A stretch of 64,000 bases of DNA, from NCBI GenBank assembly GCA_959347315.1, contig OY365806.1, positions 32,118,818-32,182,817 of the forward strand, read 5' to 3'. Positions 15,301 through 24,595 of this stretch are shown here, one piece after another. The position numbers and the translations under genes are program-made. The notes beneath the pieces are model-generated. The model was not told the DNA's origin and searched no databases. It saw nothing but the letters and a program-made list of their open reading frames with translations. Each line of letters begins with the position of its first letter. Position 1 is the stretch's first letter. This stretch comes from Bimastos eiseni (lineage: Eukaryota; Annelida; Clitellata; Crassiclitellata; Lumbricidae).

Positions 15301-17512
15301 AATGATTACAGCTCCCCATGTCCCAAAGTCACACGTCAATTTTAAGCAGTGGTACATTTCTTCAGCCCTTGAGCCAGCAGAAGACAAATTCAGGATCATA
15401 GTAAATAAGTAAGTAAGTATGTCCGTTATTTGAACAGTTGCTAACAACATGCTGGAATACACTAATTGTAGGACTTTAAATGGCAACTAAGTCAATGCAT
15501 TGTAGGACATGCCAGTAGCATACATCTCATGTGTGTCCTGCAATAGGAAATCCTCCCATAGAACATTCTACACAGAATTAGCTTTGGGACATAGTACCTC
15601 CAGCTAATCTGTTTTAGAATGTAAAACCCCCTCAAGAGACCCTACTCAGAAAAATCTCTGCAATGACTTAATTGCTCCCATGAGGAGACAATTTCTTTAA
15701 CAGATATAAAGTAACAAATTGTATTAAAGCAAATGTTACTTTTAAGCAGCTCGATTATCTAATTTCACTGGGAAACAATTTGTATACAACAGAGTCACAC
15801 GAACTTTTTGGAAGAAACATTTGACATTCCAAAAACCAAAACTGATGAAACTCAAGAAATAATGGTTACATACATTAGATATTCACAATAACTCCATTAT
15901 TGGTGCCTTCACTTTCTAATTACCAGTACAGTTGGGAATTCTGATGCTTCTCATTTTTAAAGGCATTTCTACCTTTTTTCCTCTTCTCTGAGTAAAACAA
16001 GTTGAATATCTACATCCCTGGTTCAGTAAATGTCTGAGATAGTCTCCATTCCAATTCCCAGAATTCCCATAGTCTCAAGGCAGCAATAGTTTCTTGCAAT
16101 CATTTATTTATGTCTAATTCAACTGGCTTCTGGATATCAGATAACATTGGTTCATCTGTATTCCTTGATGGGGATTGGCTAAGAATCTCTAACAGCTGAT
16201 ACCTTTTCCTAATGCTAGCTGAATGATTGAACTAATCCACATAAAAGAATCACAGAGACCAGCGTGTATCAGAGCATCTGGAAGCCAACAGTAAAAATAT
16301 AAGCATATAATAAGCAGAATATTAATGCTTAACACAGCAATATTAGCAAGCCAATTATTTATTTTGATACCAGTCAAATGGTAAGCCTAATTGATATCAA
16401 AGAATCACAGAAAAGCCAATGCTAGCTCAAGTCAGGAAACCAGCACAATCATTTCAATTCCTAAACAACCAATTACCTAAAACCAGTTGAATGGTAGGCC
16501 TAGTCCACAGACTCAACGAAGAAACACAAAGAAACTCATGCTAACTAGCACCAGGAAGCCATAACCAAAGAGTAACTGGAAAAATATTACTAGTGATCAC
16601 TGAATCATCCAGAAACCAGTACTATCTGACATCATGCTAACATAACAAATATTTTTACTTTAGCTGCAAATAAATAGTTATTTACAAGCAATTTGTTTAA
16701 TAGTTAGTTGGTCAGAGCTATTTTCTTAACAATACAACAAAGTGTGTAACCTCTATGTCACAGTTAACTAGGATGTTGGGCATCACAGTTTAAATGAATT
16801 AATTAAACAATTATGATGCTGCATGTTGCAAAAGCACTCAATAACCTTATTGTGCCATTAAGTCAAGTTATAAATATGGTATAGTTTATATGCAACTCAA
16901 CAAACAAAAGCAAGGAAATAGTAAATCTAAATCATGCACATGTTAAATCCTATTTAAACTGACATTACACAGAACTGAGCAAAGTTATGTACCTAGGGCA
17001 ACTTTGTATCATAGAAAGGGAGATTCCACTTCAGTGGGTGGAATTTAAACTGTCTCCGGGAAGAACTTATTCCAGTCCAAGGGAGGTTCTATTTGAGGGA
17101 CTCTATATTGTGATATTGGAAAGAAATGCTTAGTAACAGAGGCAATGGTGCACAAATTGCTAAAAGTCATAACACAAAGTATATGCACAGCAGAAATGAG
17201 CCCACACTTATTCAATGTCAGAAACAATATGCATGATGAACAGACAACTTAGTTGCACACCACCATTTCTATTTGGTATCAGTCAATTCATGAGAGTGAT
17301 CACTCGACTGATATTAAATAAAGAAAATTGGTAAACAGATTAACAATACACCAATAAATAAAAACTTACTGCTTCGATAAATAAAAGGAACTGACCAAGA
17401 CTTTGGCAAAGCGTCTTTCCAGCTCCGTCGCTTCTGGAATCGGCAGCCGCGAGGGAAGAGTGCTTGACCTGCTTTGACTGGCTGCATCTCCTTTTGATGT
17501 GCTGCGAGACAT
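394..17512 (-). CDS. FMNL: Formin-like protein (FMNL class), N-terminal 588 residues; 3' end outside window
   Basis: Rho-GTPase-regulated formin that nucleates and elongates actin. Coding exons in transcript order: 17512-17396, 15168-15085, 14516-14433, 11977-11903, 9819-9740, 9226-9143, 7942-7741, 7077-7001, 6723-6630, 6276-6199, 5765-5655, 4427-4275, 3715-3667, 3493-3441, 2593-2458, 1525-1367, 521-394. All have GT/AG borders and the phase holds at all 16 joins. FMNL hallmarks read out in order: [10 protein letters not shown] (about 30-39), LPPDKAKLL and KKWEMICDQ (40-67), LEISLRTNN (138-146), [15 protein letters not shown] (228-242), [14 protein letters not shown] (about 269-282), [19 protein letters not shown] (331-349), [17 protein letters not shown] (367-383), a coiled-coil stretch (about 400-490), a poly-proline FH1 (about 497-545) and the FH2 start [19 protein letters not shown]. 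The vertebrate FMNL2/3 type is the closest I recall. The protein starts MSRS, so it lacks the Gly2 needed for the N-myristoylation of vertebrate FMNLs. The DAD end is not in the window. Confidence 0.95.
700..850 (-). repeat. LINE/SINE 3'-tail repeat with (ATT)n end
   Basis: Read on the minus strand, this ends in TGCACTATATACAACTGC and then an (AAT)n run (plus-strand ATT run at about 752-770). Related pieces lie at 32695-32760, 44670-44715, 48552-48600 and 63270-63350, all with a core like TATAGCACCCCTTCAAGG followed by CTACTCAGA. It is a dispersed retroposon tail inside a formin intron. Confidence 0.6.
1367..1525 (-). CDS. FMNL: Formin FH1 exon (poly-proline)
   Basis: Single exon coding the FH1 profilin-binding region, with four proline runs of four to eight residues separated by short Ala, Gln-Met, Ser-Gly-His-Met and Gly spacers. 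It starts after TTCATCAG and ends before GTGAGG. It enters with two bases completing a codon begun in the 2593-2458 exon and leaves one base that pairs with CA of the 521-394 exon. The run is short compared with vertebrate FMNL FH1 regions. The proline codons make this the most G-rich stretch on the plus strand in this part of the window. Confidence 0.93.
4640..4919 (-). mobile_element. CR1-like LINE reverse transcriptase, C-terminal fragment
   Basis: The minus-strand reading contains [14 protein letters not shown] followed by [19 protein letters not shown]. This matches the usual end of CR1/Jockey-type reverse transcriptases (R-x-F-x-x-x-G-P-x-L-W-N-x-L, then a LKTYLF-like helix). It lies in the formin intron 5' of the 4427-4275 exon and in the same orientation as the host gene. 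Only the 3' end of the element is present, as expected of a 5'-truncated insertion. Confidence 0.75.
5095..5565. mobile_element. Non-autonomous DNA element with terminal inverted repeats
   Basis: The left end reads GGGTCGTCCATAAAGGACGT. The right end, reversed, reads GGGGTCATCCACAAAGGACG. C-rich and G-rich tracts and repeated GCGGACxTCCGCA motifs lie just inside both ends. It is 471 bp with no coding capacity and sits in a formin intron. No clear target duplication could be seen. A related end (GGGGCCGTCCATAAATGACG) occurs at 58922. Confidence 0.65.
5885..6190. repeat. Degenerate GATCAAAT/GATTAAGA-type repeat
   Basis: About 300 bp of intron holds many imperfect copies of GATCA, GATTA and AGATC at 8-20 bp spacing. 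It looks like an old, diverged minisatellite. It abuts the formin exon at 6276-6199. Confidence 0.45.
7943..8630. repeat. Degenerate tandem repeat, unit about 20 bp (GGTAAnnnATTTATGAAAA)
   Basis: Imperfect copies of a unit near TTATGAAAAGGTAAG recur across about 650 bp of formin intron, starting directly beside the 7942-7741 exon. On the transcribed minus strand the copies are pyrimidine-rich (CTTACCTTTTCATAA). No coding signal. Confidence 0.55.
8907..9010. repeat. About 104-bp direct repeat, copy 1
   Basis: This runs from CTATTTTGTGAGTCAC to CAACGACATAC and matches 10241-10343 with only a few differences. The two copies lie in different formin introns, same orientation, about 1.3 kb apart. 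Confidence 0.8.
10241..10343. repeat. About 104-bp direct repeat, copy 2
   Basis: Second copy of the segment at 8907-9010; it shares GTTGCATATCCTAGAGGGAA and flanking sequence. It lies in the formin intron between exons 11977-11903 and 9819-9740. I see no open reading frame or terminal repeat in it. Confidence 0.8.
11903..11977 (-). CDS. FMNL: 75-bp symmetric (phase 0-0) formin exon, Ser/Arg-rich
   Basis: This exon encodes a 25-residue Ser/Arg/Lys-rich insert (core [20 protein letters not shown]). It lies between the GBD exon ending DPSLKSSK and the exon starting VKKELGD. Both borders are phase 0, so the exon could be skipped without a frameshift. The acceptor taken is TTTAAAG; a nearer ACAG seven bases downstream would break the phase with the upstream exon. 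The peptide partly overlaps the short basic KKFRRR region of vertebrate FMNL2, but the extra serines are unusual. Confidence 0.75.
13284..13776. mobile_element. Short hAT-like element with perfect 8-bp target duplication
   Basis: The element begins CAGTGTTGTATGCAAGACC. Its right end, reversed, begins CAGAGTTGTATGGTCTCAAG. CATAACGC flanks it on both sides (13276-13283 and 13777-13784). Inside each end are clusters of CCGAGACCGAGACACT-like subterminal repeats. It is 493 bp and non-coding. CAG-type ends plus 8-bp duplications are typical of hAT elements. It is intronic to the formin gene. Confidence 0.8.
15169..17395. other. Formin intron 1, no feature recognised
   Basis: This 2.2-kb intron follows the first coding exon. 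I find no exon-like segment, no transposon protein and no clear repeat in it. A second donor-like site (AAGCA before GTAAGT, GT at 17368) lies 27 bp inside it. Confidence 0.5.
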
Positions 17513-18159
17513 GATCGCCCGTTTTCCAGCTCACCGTGTCAAGCAATCTAGCCGATGATCAAGACATGAGGCACTGCGTAGGGAAATCTTCAATCCACCA
17601 AGCGATTCCTGACCATCGCTGGTCTTAACGAAGAAAATGAAAAACCCATCAAGGATTCAAGGTAGAGCAATGCAGTTAGTACAGTTTTGACCAGACATCT
17701 TCAACAGATTCTGATTTTTAATAAGGTTTCACCTTAAACAACCATCAATTGATGCATTGTGCAGCACAATGGCATCAAGTGAATAACATCAGCAAATTCA
17801 TTCCAACCACAAATGCTGTCAATAGCTTCATAGGTCAGGATTGACTACTGTTACAGCCCAACGTCATCGACTAACACCATAAATAGCACCAGTCTCCTTG
17901 GCTTGAGCTCTCAGATTTTTACCTGGTACTGGAAAGGACAGAGCACCTTGGCTATCACAAATTTTATTTTATATAGCACCGGTGATAAGCTGGTCTCCCT
18001 GACATGGCTTTTGTATGCACTGAGAAATTTTCAAAGATTCACATTTCACTACATGGCAGGTCAGACAATTTGTCAACTAGAGCAGATACACTCTGTGCTT
18101 AACTCATTTATGGCCAAGCAACATTGACCATGTCACTGACTTTCTGTGAGACAACTATT
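17513..18159. other. 5' flank of the formin gene
   Basis: The first ~120 bp above the formin start codon is a little richer in CG dinucleotides than its surroundings and probably carries 5' UTR or promoter. A short repeated motif, CAACCATCAATTGATGC, is at about 17739; it is also at about 6538 and, diverged, at about 44770. Nothing else is recognised. Confidence 0.35.
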
Positions 18160-18480
18160 CACTGGCTGTGTGTTCTTCAACGAATCACATACAAATTCTG
18201 CAGGATTGCCTATGAAACAATGAATGACCCTATCCCACAGTATCCCAAACTACATTCCTAGCTATTGCTTTCATGCAATAGACAATCGAAACAGCAAACT
18301 CTGATTCTCACAGAGAGAAAAATCATCTACAAAATGTTCGTTCTTATACTACAATTGGCGATAGTTCCTTCTCTGTCACTGTACCCACCACATGGAACAC
18401 CACCCAACCACGTGATGAATGTGACATCTCTGGAGACATTCAAATTAAAGCTCAAGACTGACCATTTTAAACCATCATAG
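18160..18480 (+). mobile_element. CR1-like LINE reverse transcriptase, C-terminal fragment
   Basis: Frame-shifted plus-strand reading with QRITYKFCRIAYETM and then SVTVPTTWNT. These fit the LQRIxYKI and FSVxxPxxWNxLP motifs at the end of CR1/L2-type reverse transcriptases. It carries stop codons and is inactive. Confidence 0.65.
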
Positions 18481-18837
18481 ATTATTATACACAGCATTCC
18501 CTTTTGACCTCAGCTGATGAATAATGCCATTAATATCGTCTTGTTATTATCATATCTAGTAACTGACCTCACTTCGGTAATCCCGAAGACTACGAGTCCC
18601 AACATGTAAACAATATATCCATTTAAAAGTAAGAATAGTTTTATTAATTCAGGTTCTATTTAAGCAAGCATTTTTCTAATAAATTCAACCTCTACTAATT
18701 AATAAACAACAATTTGGTAGAAAGAAATAATAAAATTCTCTAAAATGATAAATTACCCTAAACCAGTTTGAAGACAAATGTCTTGATCACTAACTTACTG
18801 AGGATATTGCATCATGGGATGTGTGTGGTAGCTAGGA

Positions 18838-19084
18838 GGGGTGCATAGCGAATCGCCGAAACTGATTTCAGCCGTATCCCCGAAAACGAAGCAAGATTGA
18901 TGAAAACGATTCTGCTTAAATGGAAGCTGGATTGATGAAAATAATTGAAGCAGAAGCTGGATTGATGAATGAATTGCGCTGTTTTGTGAAAGTTCAGCGG
19001 TTTTCAATAGTACATTGCTGTTTTCGGGGAAGCGGGCTTTTTGGCCTTTCAGCGTTTTCAGGTTTCGATGAGTCGGGTTGATCC
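18838..19084. mobile_element. Small TIR element, family member 1, with perfect 8-bp target duplication
   Basis: The outer parts resemble the copy at 31948-32206: an AGCGAATCGC-type left end and GTTTCGATGAGTCGGGTTG at the right, with a shared core of GCTGGATTGATGAA repeats and CAATAGTACATTGCTG. AGCTAGGA flanks both sides (18830-18837 and 19085-19092). It is 247 bp and non-coding. Confidence 0.75.
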
Positions 19085-19092
19085 AGCTAGGA

Positions 19093-20390
19093 GTGCTCAA
19101 ACTGAGTGCATTTGGGGGAAGTCATGTTGTTTAGAGTGTTAGTAAATGCTAAAACACTGCACCCAGCACGTCCACAGGTGGCGGATAGTGGAATGCCCAC
19201 CAGTATGAAGTAAGCGGGCTTGTCCTCGACGAATAAGCAGTTGCGGACAAACAGTGGCAACTCCACCAAGGTGCAGTGGGGTGGAGAGTGGCGACACTAA
19301 CTCCTTGAAAAACTGCATTTAACCATTGACGGAGTTGTGGACTGCCGAGATCAGGTCATCATCACAATAAACCTGCCACCCTTCCCAGTAGATACCTCGA
19401 GAGAGGAGTATGGAAACTCTGAACCGCTAATTCACCTCTGACACTTCACAACAGGAGAGCCAGTCCCCGGTCTGGAAACCAAAGGAGAGACAGTCGAATG
19501 GGTGCATAAAGAAATAACGATAGAAATCCAATGCACTGACAAGATAGAAAACTCTGGATTAGGGTTGCAGCAGACACCGACAGGCTAGACCCAAGGAGTG
19601 TGCAGCAGACATGGGCTCTGTAAACAGAGATCAAAGAGTGCATTGGACACCTACAGGTCTTAGCCCGACAGATCAATCATTCATTCATTCGTGTTGTTTA
19701 CATATAGAGACTCCGAATCTTTGGGATTACTCTAACTTCTAACGTCATAATGCATCATATCATGAGTTGTCCAACTTAGCAATCAATATAAAATCTTAAA
19801 CAACTTGCATAAGGGGCCTTTATAAATATGAGAACTTGCACTCCTTGCAGGAATTTATAGCGTAAGCACGCCCATGTTATGGCCACTTTGGGCCCCTTAT
19901 ACAAACCTTCGTCAAGTTGGTATCGCAATATGAACTTTTTCTAATAACAAGTTCTATCGTTTTCTATGGTAATAAGAAATTTCTGAATGTGAATATCAAA
20001 CCAACTTGACGGAGGCTTGGACAGTACTATTTTCTTGAGCCTCTGCAACACCCACTGATGATCTAAAAAGCTCTGAATAACTCCTCCCTATTGAAAATCA
20101 TACAATGAAATTAAAAAACTGATATCGATGTATGTATTATTTATAATCTGCAAAGTAAAAACATTAATTCGGCATTTGAATTCAAGGTCTACCTAAAACG
20201 CAGGGTGTTTTTAATTAGCAAACTGTTATAGCGCATTTTTTCCCAATCATCCGATGAAGCAGTATGACGCAGAATGTCATAAATAATTATTATATAAACA
20301 TAAACAATTCATGAGCATCGTAATTACTGTCAATGCAGTAGTGCAAACTTGACTTTGAGTTTCCTAGTAAATGCGCAACGTATGTATTTC
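19093..20390. other. Intergenic, no gene recognised
   Basis: This lies between the formin and the F-box gene. I see no exon with family resemblance. A short stretch at about 19390-19680 is less AT-rich and ends in (ATTC)n, like the 3' tails of retroposons elsewhere in the window, but the element is not identifiable. Confidence 0.35.
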
Positions 20391-21075
20391 AAACAAGGAT
20401 CCGTCCTATAGGTCCACTTCCATAAATTATATCATGTTTACAGCCGATATTCCTCGTCTTTTTGATAAGCACGCGGCGTCAGGTCACCTCTACGCTGATG
20501 ATGTTCAGGTCCATGTACATGGCTCCTCTTCCAACCAGCCTAATGGCTCTTTCCCAATCTACTGTTGACCTAAACTGTTGGATGTCCTCAAATCGTCTTT
20601 CACTAAACTCAGGGCTGCAAACATGTTGATTTTTGGTTATTAGGTTTTTTGTTTTTTAAGCAAAAAAGGCAATTTTTTGTTTTTTAAAATATATTTTTTT
20701 AAATTTACTATTATTACTATTATATTACTAATTGCGTGTTATTCAGTAGGAAATCAAGCTAAATTTATATAAACAAGTTGGAGCTCTTTTTCATGCTGTG
20801 CTTTATGCTTTATTATAACAAAACTGTTGTGACAAGAACCAAAACTGAAACTAAACTAAAAACTAAAAATAAAGAACTTTTGATTTTTAAAAATCTTGGT
20901 TTTTGCACCTCAGACTAAACTCTTCCAAGACTCAATTGATCTGGTTCGGTACCCGCCAGCAGCTGCTTAGATTACACCCACCCCCGTCCTTTTCCATTCA
21001 CCTAGACCACGAGCACACAAACATGTTCTCCCACCCAAAGACGAATCTCAATTTATCAGATTTTATCCCCAGACT
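20391..21075 (+). mobile_element. CR1-like LINE reverse transcriptase fragment, interrupted by a hAT-like element
   Basis: The plus strand reads QGSVL, then (after a frameshift) YIMFTADIP, then GHLYADDVQVHVHG. This contains the YADD palm motif of a reverse transcriptase. The reading stops at 20610-20913, where another element is inserted, and resumes in the same frame with KTQLIWFGTRQQLL. Motif order matches CR1-type LINEs. It is a partial, dead copy. Confidence 0.85.
20610..20913. mobile_element. hAT-like MITE inserted in the LINE reverse transcriptase
   Basis: It begins CAGGGCTGCAAAC and ends TTTTTGCACCTCAG; the reversed right end is CTGAGGTGCAAAAA. The 8-bp ACTAAACT flanks both sides (20602-20609 and 20914-20921). 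It is 304 bp, very AT-rich and non-coding. Taking it out with one duplicate leaves the reverse transcriptase frame open across the site, so the target was still intact in this stretch when the insertion happened. Confidence 0.85.
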
Positions 21076-21587
21076 ATAATATAAAAACGTTTACTAGTTT
21101 GCTACTAATTAAAAATATTTTTACTAATCACTGCATGTCACTCATTTTAGCATTTATGCGTTTCTGTCAGATTGCATTGAAGATTTATAAAAACCAAGCA
21201 TTTGATTTTCTTCTTTTTGATAATCTGGTGTCGTTTCAGAAAGCCTGATTGGTCAAGCTAAAAATAGCTAATAAAATATATAAATCCTACTTCCGATTAG
21301 TCCCTTAGTGTTAAAAAGTGGTACATGCGGGAGGGGGAGCTCTGACTCCAACGAGCATTTAATGTCCTTATATGGGCCAGCAACAATCGTGTAAACGCGA
21401 TCGTTTGATCGCAGGAATCTTACTTATTTATCGTAAGAATAACCTTTTATGGTCGTGTGAAATAAGTAGCGACTTCCGCAGCTGCGTGCCGAACCAAAGT
21501 CATTGCTCTGATCGATCCGTTTTATAAAACGTTGGAAGTATTGCAGGTTAACTTAATTATGCTGGTGTATGTATGTGTCGATACATA

Positions 21588-21690
21588 ATTTATTAAGTAA
21601 TCCTTAACCGCATTCAACAATATAGTAAGCATAATTAGCATATCATTATTAAGTAATCGTAAGCTGCAGTCAAGAATATATATCGTATGA
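21588..21690. repeat. Degenerate direct repeat, about 58-bp period
   Basis: TATTAAGTAATC followed by a (C/T)GCA(T/G)TCAA(C/G)AATATA block occurs twice (from about 21590 and from about 21646). It sits directly left of the long inverted repeat. Confidence 0.5.
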
Positions 21691-22105
21691 TATAATCTGC
21701 AAGTCTGCAGATGAATATATGCATTTGAAATGACAGGTGATTGGAATAACGATCGATCTGGAATAACGATCGATCTGCAATCGACAGCATATTTTGTGTA
21801 TCGTAATCAGTACATTGATGGTATCTGTAATATTACTAATTTAGCAAAGTATTAAAAACAAGGGAACAACAATGGCAGGAAAGGTGACCAACTCGAATAA
21901 AACATAAATTTAGTAATATAATTCAACTAACTCTATGAAATGTGATAGGCGCACTAAACTAAACTAGCACTATAATTATCAGATTATATTCATAGTAGCT
22001 AAACAATTACGATACACAAAATATGCTGTCGATTGCAGATCGATCGTTATTCCAATCACCTGTCATTTCAAATGCATATATTCATCTGCAGACTTGCAGA
22101 TTATA
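21691..22105. repeat. Long near-perfect inverted repeat (fold-back), 100-bp arms
   Basis: The left arm (21691-21807) and right arm (22006-22105) are reverse complements over 100 bp with no mismatch that I can see, apart from a 17-bp tandem duplication (GAATAACGATCGATCTG) present twice in the left arm and once in the right. The spacer is about 198 bp. It ends some 230 bp before the F-box gene's 5' UTR acceptor. It could be a young fold-back element or an inversion product. Confidence 0.9.
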
Positions 22106-22365
22106 TTGAATTTATATTGAATTTGTATAAATTAATTATAAATAAATCTAACCGTATAAATTAATTAAACATATTTTACTGTGGTTTTACTGGAAGTGAC
22201 AATTGTTGGCTTTGTGTTTTAGGATGACATATCTACAGGAGTAATTAGAGTAAATTTGTTTGATGCCTTATTAGTTAAGATTGCACTGTGAAGAGATCAT
22301 TAGATTAGATCAGTTAACTCATTTGCCCTTTTTCAGGTCATCTGCTACAGGCTGTATAGTATAGA

Positions 22366-23520
22366 ATGGAGACAGTGGCTTGGAGTTTCCTGCCTGATCA
22401 TGTCCTAGTCGACGTGTTTTCCTATCTCAGTTTTTCCGACAGGTACCACGCGTCGCAGACATGTGCATCATGGAATTTTGCTTTCTGCTCGCCATACCTC
22501 TGGAAAAGAATCAGTGTTAAATTCAAAGATGTGGAGGATGAGAAGCATCTCAAGTTTCTTGACAAATTTGGTCAATTCATCCAGTACCTCCATATCCATG
22601 TCAATCAGGAAGTTGAAGAGTGTCGTCAGTATGCCTGCCAGTTGATCTGCCGATTGGCAGAGATGCCAGATCGCCAGCTTATGCGATTCCGGATCAGTTT
22701 CACAGGACAGAATCCGTGCTTATATGCAGGTTTAGAGTTTCTTGATGCGATTTCACTGTTATTTGGTTCAAATGACATGTCAAAGTCATTAAGGATGGTT
22801 GACCTGAGTGGACTACCGGTTAGTTTCAGTGGCGAGCTGCTAGAGATTTTGTCAGAAAATCACCCTGATCTTGAAGTCCTGAACATTCAGAATAATGTAC
22901 TGATCTGCAAAGTGCATCCGAACTCTCTGCTGACACTGGTCAAAAGGTGTCGAAAGCTTAGAGAACTTAAAGTCTTAAGTAGCAGTTGTACAGAGGAGGT
23001 GCTGCTTATTTTTATTGAAAAAGATCGCAAGCCTCTTCGAAAGCTTTCCATCTTCTGTCGTCGTGAGGAAAAGTATGCCAAGGACATCCCGTCGTCTGTA
23101 TGGCAACGAATCGCTAGTAAACTGCCAGAGCTTCGTGTAACACTTGGTTTTGATCACACGTGTCCACTGCTGAAGGTTGCTGAGGTTATGAAGCCAGAGA
23201 TACCGGTGAATGAGCTGCGCTTGGAGACCGTGACTGACCTCTGGCACGAGGTAAGGCTCGCATGCAGCTACTACAAGGACTTTCTTGAGAAGCTGATTGT
23301 GAAGTCACCGCCTTCAAAGAACCAGCGAGAGCTGGATGCAGCACTGCTTACAGTGGCAAGGGAGTGTCCACAGCTATGTTCCCTTCATGTCTTCTATGTA
23401 CTTGAAGAAGAGACGGTGAAGAAAATTCTCGAACTCTGTCCTGTGATGAGGGTAAAGGAAACATACACGCTCAAGTATGTTGCTGAGCCGCATCCGTGGG
23501 TACCAGGAAAAGACTTCTAG
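22366..23520 (+). CDS. FBXL8: F-box protein, FBXL8-like, intact 384 residues
   Basis: Predicted substrate receptor of an SCF (SKP1-CUL1-F-box) ubiquitin ligase. An F-box spans about residues 6-50 (FLPDHVLVDVFSYLSFSDR, ending SPYLWKRISV). After it come irregular leucine-rich segments (for example LRMVDLSGLPVSFSGELLEI near 145-165 and LEVLNIQNN near 171-179). The C-terminus ETYTLKYVAEPHPW closely resembles the TYTLKLTREPHPW end that I recall for human FBXL8 (374 residues), so length and tail both fit. The reading frame has no intron. The ATG at 22366 follows an in-frame TAG nine bases upstream. A CCCTTTTTCAG acceptor at about 22335 suggests an intron in the 5' UTR. The gene is divergent from the formin. 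Other F-box families (FBXO39/FBXO33) fit less well at the C-terminus. Confidence 0.85.
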   Translation: METVAWSFLPDHVLVDVFSYLSFSDRYHASQTCASWNFAFCSPYLWKRISVKFKDVEDEKHLKFLDKFGQFIQYLHIHVNQEVEECRQYACQLICRLAEMPDRQLMRFRISFTGQNPCLYAGLEFLDAISLLFGSNDMSKSLRMVDLSGLPVSFSGELLEILSENHPDLEVLNIQNNVLICKVHPNSLLTLVKRCRKLRELKVLSSSCTEEVLLIFIEKDRKPLRKLSIFCRREEKYAKDIPSSVWQRIASKLPELRVTLGFDHTCPLLKVAEVMKPEIPVNELRLETVTDLWHEVRLACSYYKDFLEKLIVKSPPSKNQRELDAALLTVARECPQLCSLHVFYVLEEETVKKILELCPVMRVKETYTLKYVAEPHPWVPGKDF

Positions 23521-24424
23521 TAGCACTCTGTTACATCTGCACTCATATGTGCCACGAACTGATGCACAACCTCTGGCTGGCCTTCGAATGAAGCACTGTT
23601 GTAGATAAATTATGAAGATGCATCACTTATTTTCGAGGAGTAATTGTACAAATTGTATATGGCATAATAGTAGATTGTACACACAGTTAGATTTAATGTC
23701 TTCTGTTACGCATGGGCGGAGACTTAGGGGTCAGTAGGGGATGGCCTCCTCCGAAATTTCAGATGTAGGATGATGCTGCTTATATTCCTCCCAATATTTC
23801 ATAAACATTAGAAATTTCGACAGTGTTTTCCACTGTTCTTCCTTTTTTCTGTATCCAGAAGGGGATAGAGGAGAGTGGTTTTGAATTTCGGCAATTTTGC
23901 GTAAGGGTGCGTATGGTGAGGGAGGGGGTCCAGAAAATATCTACGTACGGCGTACGCAAATATAATTTTCTAATTATGACGTCCACAAAACCGAATCTGA
24001 AAATCAGAAGTGTAAGCCCAATCACAGACTATATTCCTGCTTAATCAATTTTATGTAGCATTAAAACTGTTAAAAATGCAATTGTTAGTGTTTTATTTCT
24101 TCATAACAATTAAAAAATTTAAGCTGTTTAATATGATGCTTAACAAAAATAAATAGCCTGTGGTAAGATCAATGTCTTATTGATGTCTTTAGCTATTTAA
24201 CCGTTACAATGGAGGGGTAGAGCTCAAATGGACATACACATGTCGCATTGGGGAGAGACCCACGAAATGTACGCGGTGCAACAGAGGGGCATCCGAAAAG
24301 TCAAATTTTTTTGTGTACGTAATATATGGATGGCCTTTAAAGAGTTGATGGCGGTGTGCCCAAGACGTTCAATGCATCGTGTGATGCAGTCTTTATATAT
24401 ACATATATTATATATTATTCCAAA
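23521..24424. other. 3' flank of the F-box gene; repeat-like, no gene
   Basis: The first AATAAA on the plus strand is at 24148. Between 23700 and 24420 are several short transposon-like blocks (such as GGCGGAGACTTAGGGGTCAG) that I cannot assign. No exon is supported. Confidence 0.35.
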
Positions 24425-24595
24425 TAAGAGCACGGGGTAGACCTAGAAGACGGTGGATGGATGACATCGAGGAGTGGATGAGACTGCCGAAAGCGGATTG
24501 CATCAGGAGTGTGTGGGACAGAGTGAGATGGAGGAAAATGACGTCTTTGGCTCTGGTCTCCGATCAGCAGCAATGAGGAAGGACAAGTCAAGTCA
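24425..24595 (+). mobile_element. RTE/L1-like LINE, C-terminal fragment with (AAGTC)n and (TA)n tail
   Basis: The plus strand reads GRPRRRWMDDIEEWMRLPK and then SVWDRVRWRKM before a stop. This is the GRPRRRWxDD-W motif common at the C-terminus of LINE proteins. It is followed by an (AAGTC)n run and an AT dinucleotide run (to about 24635), the usual 3' tail of such an insertion. Confidence 0.75.

Noticed and set aside
17368..17395. Stronger-looking GTAAGT donor for formin exon 1
   Set aside because: Using it would leave the next exon (ASMDLPPDK...) out of frame; the GTCAGT donor restores the family alignment.
24228..24440. 70-codon plus-strand frame starting MDIHMSHWGETHEM
   Set aside because: No splice context, no family resemblance, and it lies in a block that looks repeat-derived next to a LINE fragment.
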